This document shows, piece after piece, positions 1 to 9,410 of a stretch of 64,000 bases of DNA. Position 1 is the first letter of the stretch; every line of letters begins with the position of its first letter. Origin of the DNA: Asticcacaulis sp. YBE204. GTDB lineage: Bacteria > Pseudomonadota > Alphaproteobacteria > Caulobacterales > Caulobacteraceae. The notes under the pieces are model-generated. The model did no database searches. It was not told the DNA's origin and worked only from the letters and a program-made list of their open reading frames with translations. A program made the position numbers and the translations under genes. The stretch covers positions 1 through 64,000 of the forward strand of contig NZ_AWGF01000011.1 in the NCBI RefSeq assembly GCF_000495855.1, written 5' to 3'.

Positions 1-316
1 CAAACCCTGTCAACTCTTTCTTTTAAACTATCCCCAGCTCCGTAAAGAGCCAATTCAAAGTCAAAAAATCAACCCAAGCCAACTCAACTAAGAGCCAGCC
101 TATTCAGGCCATTTTAAAAGGATGACTGACTGAGCAAACCCTTGTGTGCCTTCGGTTTCAACAACCGCCGGCGGGTGCGCCCCGTCGAGGTGCGGCTTAT
201 AGACAATCCTGCCGGTCGAGCGCAACACCTATTTTTAAAAAATTCACACTTATCCCCGGAATCGCCAAAACAGGCGTTTCGGGGATATTATGTGCCGCAA
301 AAGTGCCGACGGCGAC
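1..316. other. Non-coding left edge
   Basis: I see no convincing gene in this stretch. It holds A/T-rich sequence up to about 130 and the hairpin at 251-286 described separately. Short open frames here lack ribosome-binding sites and recognisable protein sequence. Confidence 0.4.
251..286 (-). terminator. Probable terminator of the CBS-domain gene
   Basis: About 15 base pairs of inverted repeat (TATCCCCG... with ...CGGGGATA) close on the loop AAAACA with one bulged base. Read on the minus strand, the hairpin lies about 30 nt after the CBS-gene stop and is followed within about 10 nt by a run of six T. The gap before the T run makes this less than canonical. Confidence 0.45.
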
Positions 317-748
317 TCAGCCCGCCGCGATATAGGCCTTGAGCGTCTGGGCTTCGTGTTCGGCCTGAGCGATCTTGGACTTCACCAGATCCCCTATAGA
401 GATGATGCCGGTCAGCTTCTGGCCTTCCATCACCGGCAGGTGCCGGATACGGCGGTCGGTCATCAGCTCCAGCAGGGAGTCAACCGTCTGACCCAGGCGC
501 GCCACGATGACGTCCTTCGTCATGATCTCTTCGGTCTTCATATTGAGCGATTGCGCGCCCACCCGCGCCAGCGCCCCTATGATGTCGCGCTCTGATATAA
601 TGCCGACCACGCGACCGAGGTTGTCCGACACCACAAAGGCACCGACCTTACGCGTATGGAGCAGCGCCGAGACCGCGGCGACGGTATCGTCCGGGGACAC
701 GGTAAAGACCTGATGGCCCTTGGCGTTCAGCAGTTGATTGATCAGCAT
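317..748 (-). CDS. CBS-domain protein
   Basis: This 143-residue protein consists of two CBS domains and little else. The repeats show the usual pattern of a VSPDDTVAAV segment, GRVVGIISERDI, then a second copy with MTDRRIRHLPVMEGQKLTG and ISIGDLVK. Tandem CBS pairs usually bind adenosine nucleotides and act as energy sensors. A longer frame extends upstream to 823, but I start at the ATG at 748, which has a GGGAGAAGG ribosome-binding site seven bases ahead. It appears monocistronic; its partner protein cannot be deduced here. Confidence 0.85.
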   Translation of the reverse strand: MLINQLLNAKGHQVFTVSPDDTVAAVSALLHTRKVGAFVVSDNLGRVVGIISERDIIGALARVGAQSLNMKTEEIMTKDVIVARLGQTVDSLLELMTDRRIRHLPVMEGQKLTGIISIGDLVKSKIAQAEHEAQTLKAYIAAG

Positions 749-863
749 GACCCTTCTCCCTATGGTCACTCCGCGCGCTTGGCGGAAAGGGAACAGAGTT
801 ATGCGAGCGGCCCCGCATGGCAAGGCTTAAATTTGACCCTTGCGTCAAATATACGTGAAGCGA

Positions 864-1559
864 TTAGTTAACATCGGGGGCGCGAAAGAACTGCGGCCGA
901 AACAGGCGCATCCATACCCCGATGCTGAACAGGCCGATCAAGAAGCCGATTATATGGAGCTGCCACACGACGGCTATGTCGCCCTGCTGCATCGCCGCCG
1001 CGACATAGAACCCGTTCATGACGATCCAGAAAATCGTGACGCCGGCGACCCAGCGGCTTTCCGTGCCGGACAGCCGGCCCTTGCCGATGCGGATCGCCGC
1101 GCCCAGGATGGTGGAGATCGCGCCCGACGCCCCGATGATCAGGATGTTCTGCTGAGGAAACAGCAGGCAATAGATAAGGCCCGTCAGCACGCCGCCCAGA
1201 AGATAGTATATAAAGAAGAGTGCGACACTGCGCCCGTTGGTGCCGAACGCCCTGACCAGCGCGGATGCGGCGACCAGTGCGACAAAGGCGTTGAACCCGG
1301 CGTGGGTCCAGCTGCCGTGCAGGAACATGCTGGTGACCAGCGTGTCGTATGACCCTTGCGAAAACAGAAGCGTCGGATTCAAGCCAAAGGCGTATGGCAC
1401 GACGTCGCGTGTATCGAAATGAGACTGTAAGGCGTAAAGTGCCAAAATGAGCCCGCTTAAGCCCACGGCGGGCCACGGCGCATTGAACACAGGCTCCTTG
1501 GGGGCGTCTTTTTTCATTTCATTCACGACATGGTCCGCCCGCATTAAGGTAAACCGCAT
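864..1559 (-). CDS. Rhomboid-family intramembrane serine protease
   Basis: A polytopic membrane protein with rhomboid hallmarks: HGSWTHAGFNAF in the early transmembrane region, the GASGA serine motif (Ser near residue 145 from this start) and a late histidine in WQLHIIGFLIG (near residue 202). These two residues form the Ser-His dyad that cleaves substrates within the membrane. The AHxxG context is changed to LHIIG, but serine and histidine are both present, so it should be active. The ATG at 1559 follows a GGCGG sequence; an upstream TTG at 1586 and ATGs at 1544 and 1517 are alternatives. Substrates are unknown. Confidence 0.8.
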   Translation of the reverse strand: MRFTLMRADHVVNEMKKDAPKEPVFNAPWPAVGLSGLILALYALQSHFDTRDVVPYAFGLNPTLLFSQGSYDTLVTSMFLHGSWTHAGFNAFVALVAASALVRAFGTNGRSVALFFIYYLLGGVLTGLIYCLLFPQQNILIIGASGAISTILGAAIRIGKGRLSGTESRWVAGVTIFWIVMNGFYVAAAMQQGDIAVVWQLHIIGFLIGLFSIGVWMRLFRPQFFRAPDVN

Positions 1560-1738
1560 CGGATTACCGCCAAAAGCGTGGCTCAAAGCGCACGGATTGC
1601 GCCTTAAACCCTGATTTTTAATCCATTTACCTCTTTTTCCGGCGAAATATACCTAATTTTTAAGGTTCATGGCGACATTGGCATCCTAATTGCTTTTCCC
1701 CTCACGAGTGAAGGGCGAAAGCCTGACAGGAGACCCTC

Positions 1739-2191
1739 ATGTCGTTCAACATTTATGCGGTGACTGCGTTCGGCGCGTTAAGCCTTATCGGAGGGGCCGC
1801 CTCGGCCCAGACGATGAGCACGACCTCGACCGGTTTCGAGACCGGTTATGGCCGCACGCGCGGTCAGGAAGAACAGGCCGTCAACGTTTCGACGCGCGAC
1901 GCCAACGGCAACCGCGTCCTGCTGGACGGCGTGATCGTCACCGGTTCGGACAACAGCGTCTATTCGCAGTCCAAGACCTATGGCGCGGGCGACAGCTATT
2001 CCGGTGCCGGGGCTTTGGGCGGCGCGACCGCCATCGGCAACAATCTCTCGGTCACGGTCAACGGCAACTACAACACCGTGATCGTCAATTCGACCCAGAT
2101 CAACAACGGCAACGTCACCGCCACCAACGGCAAGCAAACGGCTACCGGTGAAACCGGCACGGATATTACAGGAAATCTCAATGGCTTCTGA
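1739..2191 (+). CDS. hfaA: Holdfast anchor protein HfaA
   Basis: A secreted 150-residue protein with a signal peptide ending near ASA-Q (residue 23) and a mature part rich in Asn, Gly, Thr and Ser. It contains the curlin-like segment STQINNGNVTAT near residues 117-128. In Caulobacter, HfaA is an outer-membrane, amyloid-like component that ties the polysaccharide holdfast to the stalk tip. The ATG has an AGGAG site seven bases upstream. It overlaps the start of hfaB and is the first gene of an hfaA-hfaB-hfaD operon. Identification rests on composition, the signal peptide and the two following genes. Confidence 0.85.
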   Translation: MSFNIYAVTAFGALSLIGGAASAQTMSTTSTGFETGYGRTRGQEEQAVNVSTRDANGNRVLLDGVIVTGSDNSVYSQSKTYGAGDSYSGAGALGGATAIGNNLSVTVNGNYNTVIVNSTQINNGNVTATNGKQTATGETGTDITGNLNGF

Positions 2192-3212
2192 TATGAAGAA
2201 ATCTAATCGCCGCCTCCGCGCCATCAGCCTTGTCGCGCTGGCCGCGGGCGCCATGACCCTGTCGGCCTGCGTGTCGCCGGTCGCCGGTCCGTCGGGCGTC
2301 TATGCCAAGCCGATCGGCAATGCGCCGGTCACCGCCAACCCGACCGCCTATTCGGACGCGCTGGTGTGCATGGGCTCCTATGCCCGCAAGCACAACCTGG
2401 CCTCGCCGCGCATGGCCGTCGGCCGTATCTCGGACTACACCGGCAAGGTGGAATACGAAGGCGGCCGCAAGATCACCCAGGGTGCGTCGCTGATGGCGAT
2501 GACGGCTCTGGCCAAGTCCGGCGCCCGTCAGGTCGAGCGTTTCGACACCTCGGTTTCCGAACTTGAGCTGAAATACGCCAACAACAAGCTGATCACCGAC
2601 AACGAAACCGCCAATCCGAGCGAAGCCGCCGATTATCGCCGCATCATGGCGGGTCAGATCGCCGGTTCCGACTTCCACATCGTCGGCGGCATCACCGAGC
2701 TGAACTACAACATCCGTTCGTCGGGCATCGACGCCTATGTCGGCGATGTCGACGCCCGCGACACCAAGGGTATCGTCAACGGTCGCCTCTATGTGATGAA
2801 CGTCGCGCTGGACCTGCGTCTGGTCGACACCCGCACGCTGGAAGTGGTCGACGTCATCTCCTACCAGAAGCAGATCATCGGCCGCGAAATCAAGGCGGGC
2901 GTGTTCGACTTCTTCAACGGCAACATCTTCGACGTCTCGGCGGGCGAAGGCGGGCTTGAGCCCATGCAGCTGGCCGTGCGCGCCCTCATCGAGCGCGCCA
3001 CGCTGGAGTTCATGGCCAATCTCTACGGCGTTTCGGGTCCGGACATCTGCCTGAGCCCGAAAGACGACTTCCTCAATGACGCCACGCTGGGCAAGACCGG
3101 CGGTTACACCCCGGCCTACGACAATCTGGAGACCAACAATGCGGGTACGCGCGAAGATCCTAGCCGCTGGCACAATACTAGCAACCGCAGCTCTGGCAAC
3201 GGCCGCTACTAG
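2181..3212 (+). CDS. hfaB: Holdfast anchor lipoprotein HfaB (CsgG-like)
   Basis: A CsgG-family outer-membrane lipoprotein of about 343 residues. It has a basic N-terminus, a hydrophobic segment and a lipobox MTLSAC, so the mature protein begins at a lipidated cysteine. The body carries the CsgG-type core (GRISDYTGKVEYEG..., YHLVGG-like FHIVGGITELNYN, and RLVDTRTLEVV). In curli systems CsgG is the secretion pore; HfaB is thought to do the same for HfaA and HfaD. The ATG at 2181 overlaps the hfaA stop; a second ATG at 2193 would also give a good lipoprotein signal. The 3' end overlaps hfaD by 74 bases. Confidence 0.9.
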   Translation: MASDMKKSNRRLRAISLVALAAGAMTLSACVSPVAGPSGVYAKPIGNAPVTANPTAYSDALVCMGSYARKHNLASPRMAVGRISDYTGKVEYEGGRKITQGASLMAMTALAKSGARQVERFDTSVSELELKYANNKLITDNETANPSEAADYRRIMAGQIAGSDFHIVGGITELNYNIRSSGIDAYVGDVDARDTKGIVNGRLYVMNVALDLRLVDTRTLEVVDVISYQKQIIGREIKAGVFDFFNGNIFDVSAGEGGLEPMQLAVRALIERATLEFMANLYGVSGPDICLSPKDDFLNDATLGKTGGYTPAYDNLETNNAGTREDPSRWHNTSNRSSGNGRY

Positions 3213-4389
3213 TCAGTCGCTCGACATCACCAACAATCAGGTGCAGCTGGGCGACGTCTTTTCGACCCAGACCCTGAATGTGGTCGAGAACTATGACGTG
3301 CTTAAGGTCGAAACCTCGGCGCACGGCAATGGCATGGCCGGCGGCAACAAGGCCGTCGACGCCACCCTGTCGTCGAACCAGACGCTGAGCGGCAACGTCG
3401 TGGCGTCGGCGACGGTCAACGGAACGGCGGCGGCGGAAGATTACCGGAAGTCGCTGGGTACGCCGCTGTACATCACCGGTCAGGCCGTCGGCAACTACGG
3501 TGCCTTCACGACCGAGAACGGCAAGCTGGTGTCCGACACCAATCAGGCCGCCGGGGCCGTCAATGTCCACGCCGACAATCAGGTCAATTCGCCCAACAAC
3601 TCTATCTACGAGTCGGGCGAGATCAATTCGGTCGCCGTCGTCAACCATCAGGCCTATCAGGTGACCAATGGCCGTCTGGAAGCCACCGCCGCGCAGGATT
3701 CGCAGGCCGAGGCCCGCGCCCGCACCGGCGTCGTGCTGCACTATTCGCCGTCGCCGAACCTCTATACGGCCTCGGCGCAGAACAACTACTACGCGTCCAA
3801 TTCGACGGATCGCGGTTCTCAGGAACACGTGGTGACGCAGAACGTGACCGGACGCACCGAGTCCTACGTCTCGGCCAATGCCGGCAATGCCTGGAACATG
3901 GCCACGCAGTCGGACGCCGCCGCCAACACGATCAGCCTGTATAATACCGGCGGATCGCTGGTCACGGCGACGGATCAGACCAATCGCGGTCAGGTTCAGG
4001 CCCAGAGCGTGCTGACGGCCTATGAGTACGGCGAAGCGCATTCGTCCGCTTCGGGCGTCGGCAACAACATGGTCGCCGGGAACAACGACAAGTACGTCAA
4101 TATCGACGTCGGCCAATTCAATGCCGGTCCGATCGACGTACAGGCCAGCTTCGAAGGTCACGACGGCTACGACGCCTATGTGTCGTCGGAAGCGACCGGC
4201 AACTCGGCCTACGCCTATGCCTGTTCGGAGTGTCAGGCGGACATGACCGTCAACGGCACCCAGATCAACAATGGCAATGTCTCGGCGACGAGCAATGTCA
4301 ATATCACGGGCTCGGGCCGCGCGATCGTGTCGTCGGCCAAGGCCATCGGCAATACGGCGACCTATTACGTGTCCGGCAACGGCAAGTAA
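3139..4389 (+). CDS. hfaD: Holdfast anchor protein HfaD
   Basis: A secreted protein of 416 residues with an N-terminal signal peptide (MRVRAKILAAGTILATAALA). The mature part is low-complexity, rich in Asn, Ser, Ala and Val, and has a repeating beta-strand look. Near the C-terminus it carries VNGTQINNGNVSAT, almost identical to the HfaA segment. HfaD is the third member of the Caulobacter holdfast-attachment set. I start at the ATG at 3139, inside hfaB, because the signal peptide begins there; the longer frame has a non-signal N-terminus. A strong terminator follows the stop. Confidence 0.85.
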   Translation: MRVRAKILAAGTILATAALATAATSQSLDITNNQVQLGDVFSTQTLNVVENYDVLKVETSAHGNGMAGGNKAVDATLSSNQTLSGNVVASATVNGTAAAEDYRKSLGTPLYITGQAVGNYGAFTTENGKLVSDTNQAAGAVNVHADNQVNSPNNSIYESGEINSVAVVNHQAYQVTNGRLEATAAQDSQAEARARTGVVLHYSPSPNLYTASAQNNYYASNSTDRGSQEHVVTQNVTGRTESYVSANAGNAWNMATQSDAAANTISLYNTGGSLVTATDQTNRGQVQAQSVLTAYEYGEAHSSASGVGNNMVAGNNDKYVNIDVGQFNAGPIDVQASFEGHDGYDAYVSSEATGNSAYAYACSECQADMTVNGTQINNGNVSATSNVNITGSGRAIVSSAKAIGNTATYYVSGNGK

Positions 4390-4410
4390 GCGGTTTCGCT
4401 TAGAAATATC

Positions 4411-4445
4411 AAAGCCCCTTCCGGCAACGGGAGGGGCTTTTTTTA
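4411..4445 (+). terminator. Terminator of the hfa operon
   Basis: A GC-rich stem (AAGCCCCTTCC ... GGGAGGGGCTT) around a short loop is followed directly by a run of seven T. It lies 22 nt after the hfaD stop and overlaps the end of the convergent ada gene. Confidence 0.9.
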
Positions 4446-5495
4446 TCCTTCCCGCGCCAGCAGGGCCGCCTTGCGCTCGACACCCCAGCGGTAGCCGGAC
4501 AGCGCGCCGTCGTTGCGCACAATGCGGTGGCAGGGAATGGCAACCGCGATGGTGTTCGACCCGCAAGCCGAGGCCACCGCGCGGACGGCTTTCGGCGCGC
4601 CGATCCGCTCGGCCAGTTCGCTGTAGCTGAGGCGCACGCCCGCCGGAATCGCCTGCAAGGCCGCCCAGACCTTTTGCTGAAACACTGTGCCGCGGATATC
4701 GAGCGGCAGATCGAATCCCGTACCCGGCGCTTCGATCAGACCCGCCACCCGCGCCAGAGTCTCCTCGAACCCGGCATCGGCCCCGATCAGCCGCGCCTTC
4801 GGAAACGCGTCCTGAAGATCGCGGACCAGGGCATCGGGATCGTCGCCGAGAAACACCGCGCAGACCCCCTTCCCGCTTTGGGCGACCAGCAAGGCCCCCA
4901 GCGCGCTTTGCCCGACGGCAAAACGGATGTCCTCGTCCGCGCCGCCTTTGCGGAACGTCGTCGGCGTCATGCCGAGCGCCGTTTTCGTATCGGCGTAGAA
5001 GCGGCTGGAGGCGTTGAAACCGGCATCGTATATGGCTTCGGTCACCGTGGCGCTGGTCTTCAGGGTTTCGCGCATCTTCTTCGCCCGGTGGGCGCGGGCA
5101 TAGGCCTTGGGCGTCACGCCGGTCACCGCCTTGAACACCCGGTGCAGGTGAAACGGACTGAGCCCCGCCCGTCGGCCCAGATCGTCGAGCGACGGTTCGA
5201 CCTCGGCGCTCTCGATTTCGCGGCACAGGTCGGCGACCATCTGCGCCTGCCGGTCGCGCAGGGCGATCTCGTCCGGTTTGCAGCGCTTGCACGGACGGAA
5301 ACCGGCGGCGCTCGCTTCGGCAGGGGTGGCGAAAAAGCGCACATTTTCCGGCTTCGGCAACCGCGACGGACAGACGCTGCGGCAATAGACGCCGGTCGAG
5401 GCAACGCCATAGACGAAGGCGCCATCCTGCGCCGGATCGCGGTCGCGCACGGCTTGCCAGCGCGGGTCTTCGGTGATGGAAAGAGTGTGGTTCAT
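4443..5495 (-). CDS. ada: Ada methyltransferase and AraC-type regulator
   Basis: A full-length 350-residue Ada protein. The N-terminal metal-binding domain has four cysteines at 38, 42, 69 and 72, the same positions as in E. coli Ada. A central AraC-type helix-turn-helix follows (about 90-190), then the O6-methylguanine methyltransferase domain with IPCHRIV and the acceptor cysteine near 322. It repairs methylphosphotriesters and O6-methylguanine and activates the adaptive response when methylated. The start has GGAG seven bases ahead. It is divergent from the DUF924 gene, and an AlkB-type gene lies on the far side of the prophage. Confidence 0.95.
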   Translation of the reverse strand: MNHTLSITEDPRWQAVRDRDPAQDGAFVYGVASTGVYCRSVCPSRLPKPENVRFFATPAEASAAGFRPCKRCKPDEIALRDRQAQMVADLCREIESAEVEPSLDDLGRRAGLSPFHLHRVFKAVTGVTPKAYARAHRAKKMRETLKTSATVTEAIYDAGFNASSRFYADTKTALGMTPTTFRKGGADEDIRFAVGQSALGALLVAQSGKGVCAVFLGDDPDALVRDLQDAFPKARLIGADAGFEETLARVAGLIEAPGTGFDLPLDIRGTVFQQKVWAALQAIPAGVRLSYSELAERIGAPKAVRAVASACGSNTIAVAIPCHRIVRNDGALSGYRWGVERKAALLAREG

Positions 5496-5589
5496 TTATG
5501 CGCTCCATTCTATAGGAGGACAATCGCACGGGCCAGTCCCCGTCGCACTCCGCGCCTTGCGGTCAAATTCGAGTTCAATGGAGCGCACT

Positions 5590-6120
5590 ATGATCGATGA
5601 CGTCATCGCTTTCTGGGAAGCTGCCGGGCCGCAAAAGTGGTTCGCCAAGGACGAGGCCTTCGACCGCGATTTCCGCGAACGGTTCCTCGACCTGCACATG
5701 CAGGCGGCGGCGCGGCAGCTTGACGACTGGGCCGATACCGCGCGCGGGTCTCTGGCGCTTCTGATCCTGCTCGATCAGTTCCCGCGCAATGCCTTTCGCG
5801 GTACGGCGCACATGTTCGCCACCGATCCTCTGGCCCTGTTCTTCGCACGTCAGGCCGTGGATGCCGGGCAGGACACCGCCATCGCCGACATCCTGCGCCC
5901 GTTCCTCTATCTACCGTTCGAGCATTCGGAAAACCTGACCGATCAGGAGCGCGCGGTCGAGCTGATGCGGCCCCTGGGCGGGCAGTCGCTCGACTATGCC
6001 GAAGGACACCGCGACATCATTCAGCGCTTCGGACGGTTTCCTCATCGCAATCCCGTTCTGGGCCGCGTGACGACGGCGCCGGAGCAGGCCTTTATCGACG
6101 GCGGCGGTTTCGCGGGCTGA
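5590..6120 (+). CDS. DUF924 family protein
   Basis: A 176-residue protein matching the DUF924 family: an N-terminal VIAFWEAAGPQKWFAKDEAFD segment, then LILLDQFPRNAFRGT and the RFPHRNPVLGR motif near the C-terminus. The fold resembles TPR-like helical proteins but no reaction is established. I start at the ATG at 5590, which has GGAG six bases upstream; an ATG at 5578 lacks such a site. It is divergent from ada with about 95 bases between the starts. Confidence 0.85.
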   Translation: MIDDVIAFWEAAGPQKWFAKDEAFDRDFRERFLDLHMQAAARQLDDWADTARGSLALLILLDQFPRNAFRGTAHMFATDPLALFFARQAVDAGQDTAIADILRPFLYLPFEHSENLTDQERAVELMRPLGGQSLDYAEGHRDIIQRFGRFPHRNPVLGRVTTAPEQAFIDGGGFAG

Positions 6121-6222
6121 ATCACGACATTGTGCGCGTTACATTAACTCTTCGTAACTTTATTCGGATCGTAAATTTTGAAATGGTCTTGCCCAGATCA
6201 ATCTCGAAGGGCGACCCTTTTC

Positions 6223-9126
6223 ATGCTTATGCGTAAGAAACTCCTGACGGCGCTCGCTGTTGCGGCACTGTCCACCACCGCCCTGACGCCGCTGACCTCG
6301 GTCGCCGTGGCCGCCGAAGCCGCCGCGCCCGCCATCCTGCCCGGTGCGGTCGAGTTCGCGCAAGCCCATTCGGACGTCAAGCCGGACGCTCAGGCCCGTT
6401 ACGGCCGCCTGTCCAACGGCCTGACCTACGTCATCTATCCGAACAAGACCCCGCCGGGCGCCGTGTCTCTGCGCATGCGTTTCGCCACCGGCTCGATGAT
6501 GGAATCCGAAGCCCAGCTCGGCCTCGCCCACTTCCTTGAGCACATGGCCTTCAACGGTTCGAAGAACGTCCCCGAAGGCGAGATGGTCAAGATCCTTGAG
6601 CGCCACGGCCTGAAATTCGGCCCGGACACCAACGCCTATACCTCGTTCGACGAGACGGTCTATATGCTGGACCTGCCGAAGAACGACCACGAAACCATCG
6701 CCACCGGTCTGTTCCTGTTTTATGAGACGGCGGGCAATCTGACGCTCAACCCCAAGGCCATCGACAAGGAGCGCGGCGTCGTGCTCGGCGAAGAACGCGC
6801 GCGCAATTCGCCGGCGTTCAAGCAATATGTCGACTGGGCCAAGGCCGCCTTCCCCGGTCAGAGCTACGGCCACCGCCTGCCGATCGGCTCGACCGAGATC
6901 ATCGCCAAGGCGCCGGCCAAGGCCTTCGTCGACTATTATAACGACTTCTATCGCCCGGAACTGACCACCATCATCGTCGCGGGCGACATCGATCCGGATC
7001 AGATCGAGGCCATGATCAAGGCCAAGTTCTCCGACCTCAAGCCGCGCTCGAAGCGTCCGCTGGACACACTGACCTACGGCACCTACGGCCCGCAAAAGAC
7101 CGCTAACGCCTATACCTATGTCGAGGCGGGGCTGCGCAACAATATCCAGATGAGCTGGTTCAAGCCGGTCGACGAGTCGTGGGAAAGCGAAGCCAAGAAC
7201 TTCGACAGCTATCTCGACGATCTGGCCTTTACCATCGTCAACCAGCGCCTCGAGCGTCTGGCCAAGCTGCCCGACACGGCCTTCGCTGCGGCCTCGGTCG
7301 GCGACGGCACGGTGACCAAAACCGCCGAAGTCGTCGAGCTGAGCGTGACACCCAAACCCGGCAAGGACAAGGAAGCCTATCAGCAGGCCCTGACGGTCGT
7401 GCGTCAGTTTGAGACCTATGGCGCGACCGACGACGAAGTGGCCCGCGTCCTCGCCAACTGGACCGCCAGCCAGGAAGCCGCCGCCAAGGGCGAAAAGACC
7501 CGCAATACCGGCAATATCGTCAACAGCATCGTCGGCACGCTGGGCGACAAGGAAGTTCTGACCGCACCGTCGCAGAACCTCGCCTTCTTCACCAGGGTCA
7601 AGCCGCGCCTGACCACCGCCGCCGTTACCGAACGCGCCAAGACGCTGTTCAGCGGCGACGGCCCGATGATCGCCCACACCGCCGACAATCTCGGCGGCTT
7701 CGACAAACCCGCCATGCTGGCCACCTATCAGGCTCTGATGGCGCAGACGGTCGAAAAGCCCGTCGCTGTCGTCAAGAAGGCGTGGCCCTACGAGTCCTTC
7801 GGCACGGCCCCGGCCAAAATCGTCAAGGAAACCGTGCTCGAAGACCTCGGCGTGACCCAGCTGGTCTATGCCAACGGCATCAAGGTCAATATCAAGCCGA
7901 CCGATTTCAAGGACAACGAAATCCTGATCAATGTCCGTTTCGGCGGCGGCATGCAGACCATCGATCAGGCGGCCAGCGTCGATCTGGCGGCGGCCAACTG
8001 GGTCAATCTGTTCGATGGCGGCCTCGGCAAGCTGGAGTCCGAGGAAATCAAGGACACGCTGGCCGGTCGCATCTACGGCGCGGGCTTCGGCATCGGCGAA
8101 GAATCATCGACCCTGTCGGGCGGCACGACGCCGACCGACTTCGCGCTTCAGATGCAGGTCTTCATGGCCTTCATCACCGACGCCGCCTATCGCCCGGAAG
8201 CGCTCGACCGCCTGAAATCGTTCCTGCCGGACTATTACCAGTCCCTGCCCGTGACGCCGAACGGCATCTTTACCAGCAAGGGCGCGCGCATCCTGCACAA
8301 CGGCGATCCCCGTTTCGGCCTGCCGGAAAAGGACGCCGCTCTGGCGGTCAAGAACGACACGGTCAAGGCGCTGGTTACCGGCATTCTGGCCAATGCGCCG
8401 ATCGAAATCACCATCGTCGGCGACATCACGGTCGATCAGGCCAAGGCGGAACTTGACAAGACCTTCGCCCTGCTGCCCAAGCGCGCCGAAACCGTCACCC
8501 CGGCCAAGGGCGCCGACGTGGTCACCTTCCCGACCACCAACCTGCATCAGGTTCTGACGCACAACGGTCGCGCCGATCAGAACATCTCGTTCATCGCCTG
8601 GCCGACGACGGACTTCTTCTCGGACACGCAGGAGGCCCGCAACACCGAACTTCTGGCGGCGGTTCTGACGCTGCGCCTGACCGAGGAAATCCGCGAAAAG
8701 CAAGGCGCGTCCTACGGCTCGTCGGCGGGCTCCAGCATGTCGGCGGCGTTCAAGGGCTACGGCTATCTGGCGGCGCAGGCGACCGTGAAACCGGATACCG
8801 ACCAGACCTTCTACGACTCGGTGATGCTCATCGCCGCCGATCTGGTCGCCAAGCCGATCACCGAGGACGAACTGCTGCGCGCGCGCAAGCCTATCCTCGA
8901 TCGCTACGACGTGCAGCTCAAGACCAATGGCTACTGGATCGGCGTCTTGCCGGGCATTCAGGCCGATCCGCGCGATCTGGCGGCGATCCGTTCGCGCAAG
9001 GCGGAACTGCTCAAGGTGACCCCGGCCGACATCCAGACCACCGCGAAAAAATGGCTGGTCAAGGACAAGGCCCTGCGCATTCAGGTGAAACCGGCGGACA
9101 AGGCCGCCGAAAAGCCGAAGTCGTAA
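6223..9126 (+). CDS. Secreted M16 family zinc peptidase
   Basis: A 967-residue pitrilysin/insulinase-type peptidase with two M16 halves. An N-terminal signal peptide (MLMRKKLLTALAVAAL..., cut near VAA-E) sends it to the periplasm. The inverted zinc motif HFLEH places ligands at His103 and His107 with Glu106 as base, and Glu190 in VVLGEERARN as the likely third ligand. The C-terminal half carries a second, non-catalytic M16 pair ending in the EKQGASYGSSAG region, typical of the substrate-binding half. It should degrade peptides in the cell envelope. It stands alone between intergenic sequences. Confidence 0.93.
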   Translation: MLMRKKLLTALAVAALSTTALTPLTSVAVAAEAAAPAILPGAVEFAQAHSDVKPDAQARYGRLSNGLTYVIYPNKTPPGAVSLRMRFATGSMMESEAQLGLAHFLEHMAFNGSKNVPEGEMVKILERHGLKFGPDTNAYTSFDETVYMLDLPKNDHETIATGLFLFYETAGNLTLNPKAIDKERGVVLGEERARNSPAFKQYVDWAKAAFPGQSYGHRLPIGSTEIIAKAPAKAFVDYYNDFYRPELTTIIVAGDIDPDQIEAMIKAKFSDLKPRSKRPLDTLTYGTYGPQKTANAYTYVEAGLRNNIQMSWFKPVDESWESEAKNFDSYLDDLAFTIVNQRLERLAKLPDTAFAAASVGDGTVTKTAEVVELSVTPKPGKDKEAYQQALTVVRQFETYGATDDEVARVLANWTASQEAAAKGEKTRNTGNIVNSIVGTLGDKEVLTAPSQNLAFFTRVKPRLTTAAVTERAKTLFSGDGPMIAHTADNLGGFDKPAMLATYQALMAQTVEKPVAVVKKAWPYESFGTAPAKIVKETVLEDLGVTQLVYANGIKVNIKPTDFKDNEILINVRFGGGMQTIDQAASVDLAAANWVNLFDGGLGKLESEEIKDTLAGRIYGAGFGIGEESSTLSGGTTPTDFALQMQVFMAFITDAAYRPEALDRLKSFLPDYYQSLPVTPNGIFTSKGARILHNGDPRFGLPEKDAALAVKNDTVKALVTGILANAPIEITIVGDITVDQAKAELDKTFALLPKRAETVTPAKGADVVTFPTTNLHQVLTHNGRADQNISFIAWPTTDFFSDTQEARNTELLAAVLTLRLTEEIREKQGASYGSSAGSSMSAAFKGYGYLAAQATVKPDTDQTFYDSVMLIAADLVAKPITEDELLRARKPILDRYDVQLKTNGYWIGVLPGIQADPRDLAAIRSRKAELLKVTPADIQTTAKKWLVKDKALRIQVKPADKAAEKPKS

Positions 9127-9130
9127 CGCA

Positions 9131-9309
9131 CTCCCTCCTCCCGCGTGGGGAGGAGGACCGCACGAAATCGCGTAGCGATGAGATGCGGTGGAGGGGTGTG
9201 GCGCTTCAGAATGTTCAAATGCCGGTGTTTGGAATTCTGACCAAGTCGTACCCCTCCGTCAGCATCGCTTCGCTCGCTGCCACCTCCCCACTACGTAGGG
9301 AGGAGGGAG
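9131..9309. repeat. MITE-like intergenic element, copy A
   Basis: About 180 bp bounded by inverted repeats (CTCCCTCCTCCC...GGGGAGG at one end, its complement with a few changes at the other). The interior has two oppositely oriented GGTGGAGGGGT / ACCCCTCC blocks. The same architecture recurs at 12801, 14291, 16095, 18230 and 20985. No open frame of note. Confidence 0.75.
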
Positions 9310-9312
9310 AAA

Positions 9313-9350
9313 CAAAAACCCCCGTCTCGGTTTGAGACGAGGGTTTTTTA
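9313..9350. terminator. Bidirectional terminator
   Basis: The hairpin AACCCCCGTCTC / GAGACGAGGGTT has one mismatch and is flanked by AAAAA on the left and TTTTTT on the right. It can serve transcripts from both sides, between the M16 peptidase and the convergent secreted-protein gene. Confidence 0.85.
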
Positions 9351-9410
9351 GTCTGTAGCCGCGTTTCTGGTTTTAAACCGTGGCACGTGTTTGTTCTTGG
9401 AAAACACCGG

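Noticed and set aside
3178-5529. 783-codon open frame on the minus strand
   Set aside because: It runs antisense to hfaD and out of frame with ada. The sequence is Arg/Gly/Asp-rich low-quality text expected from a shadow of GC-rich coding DNA, while both sense genes are well recognised.
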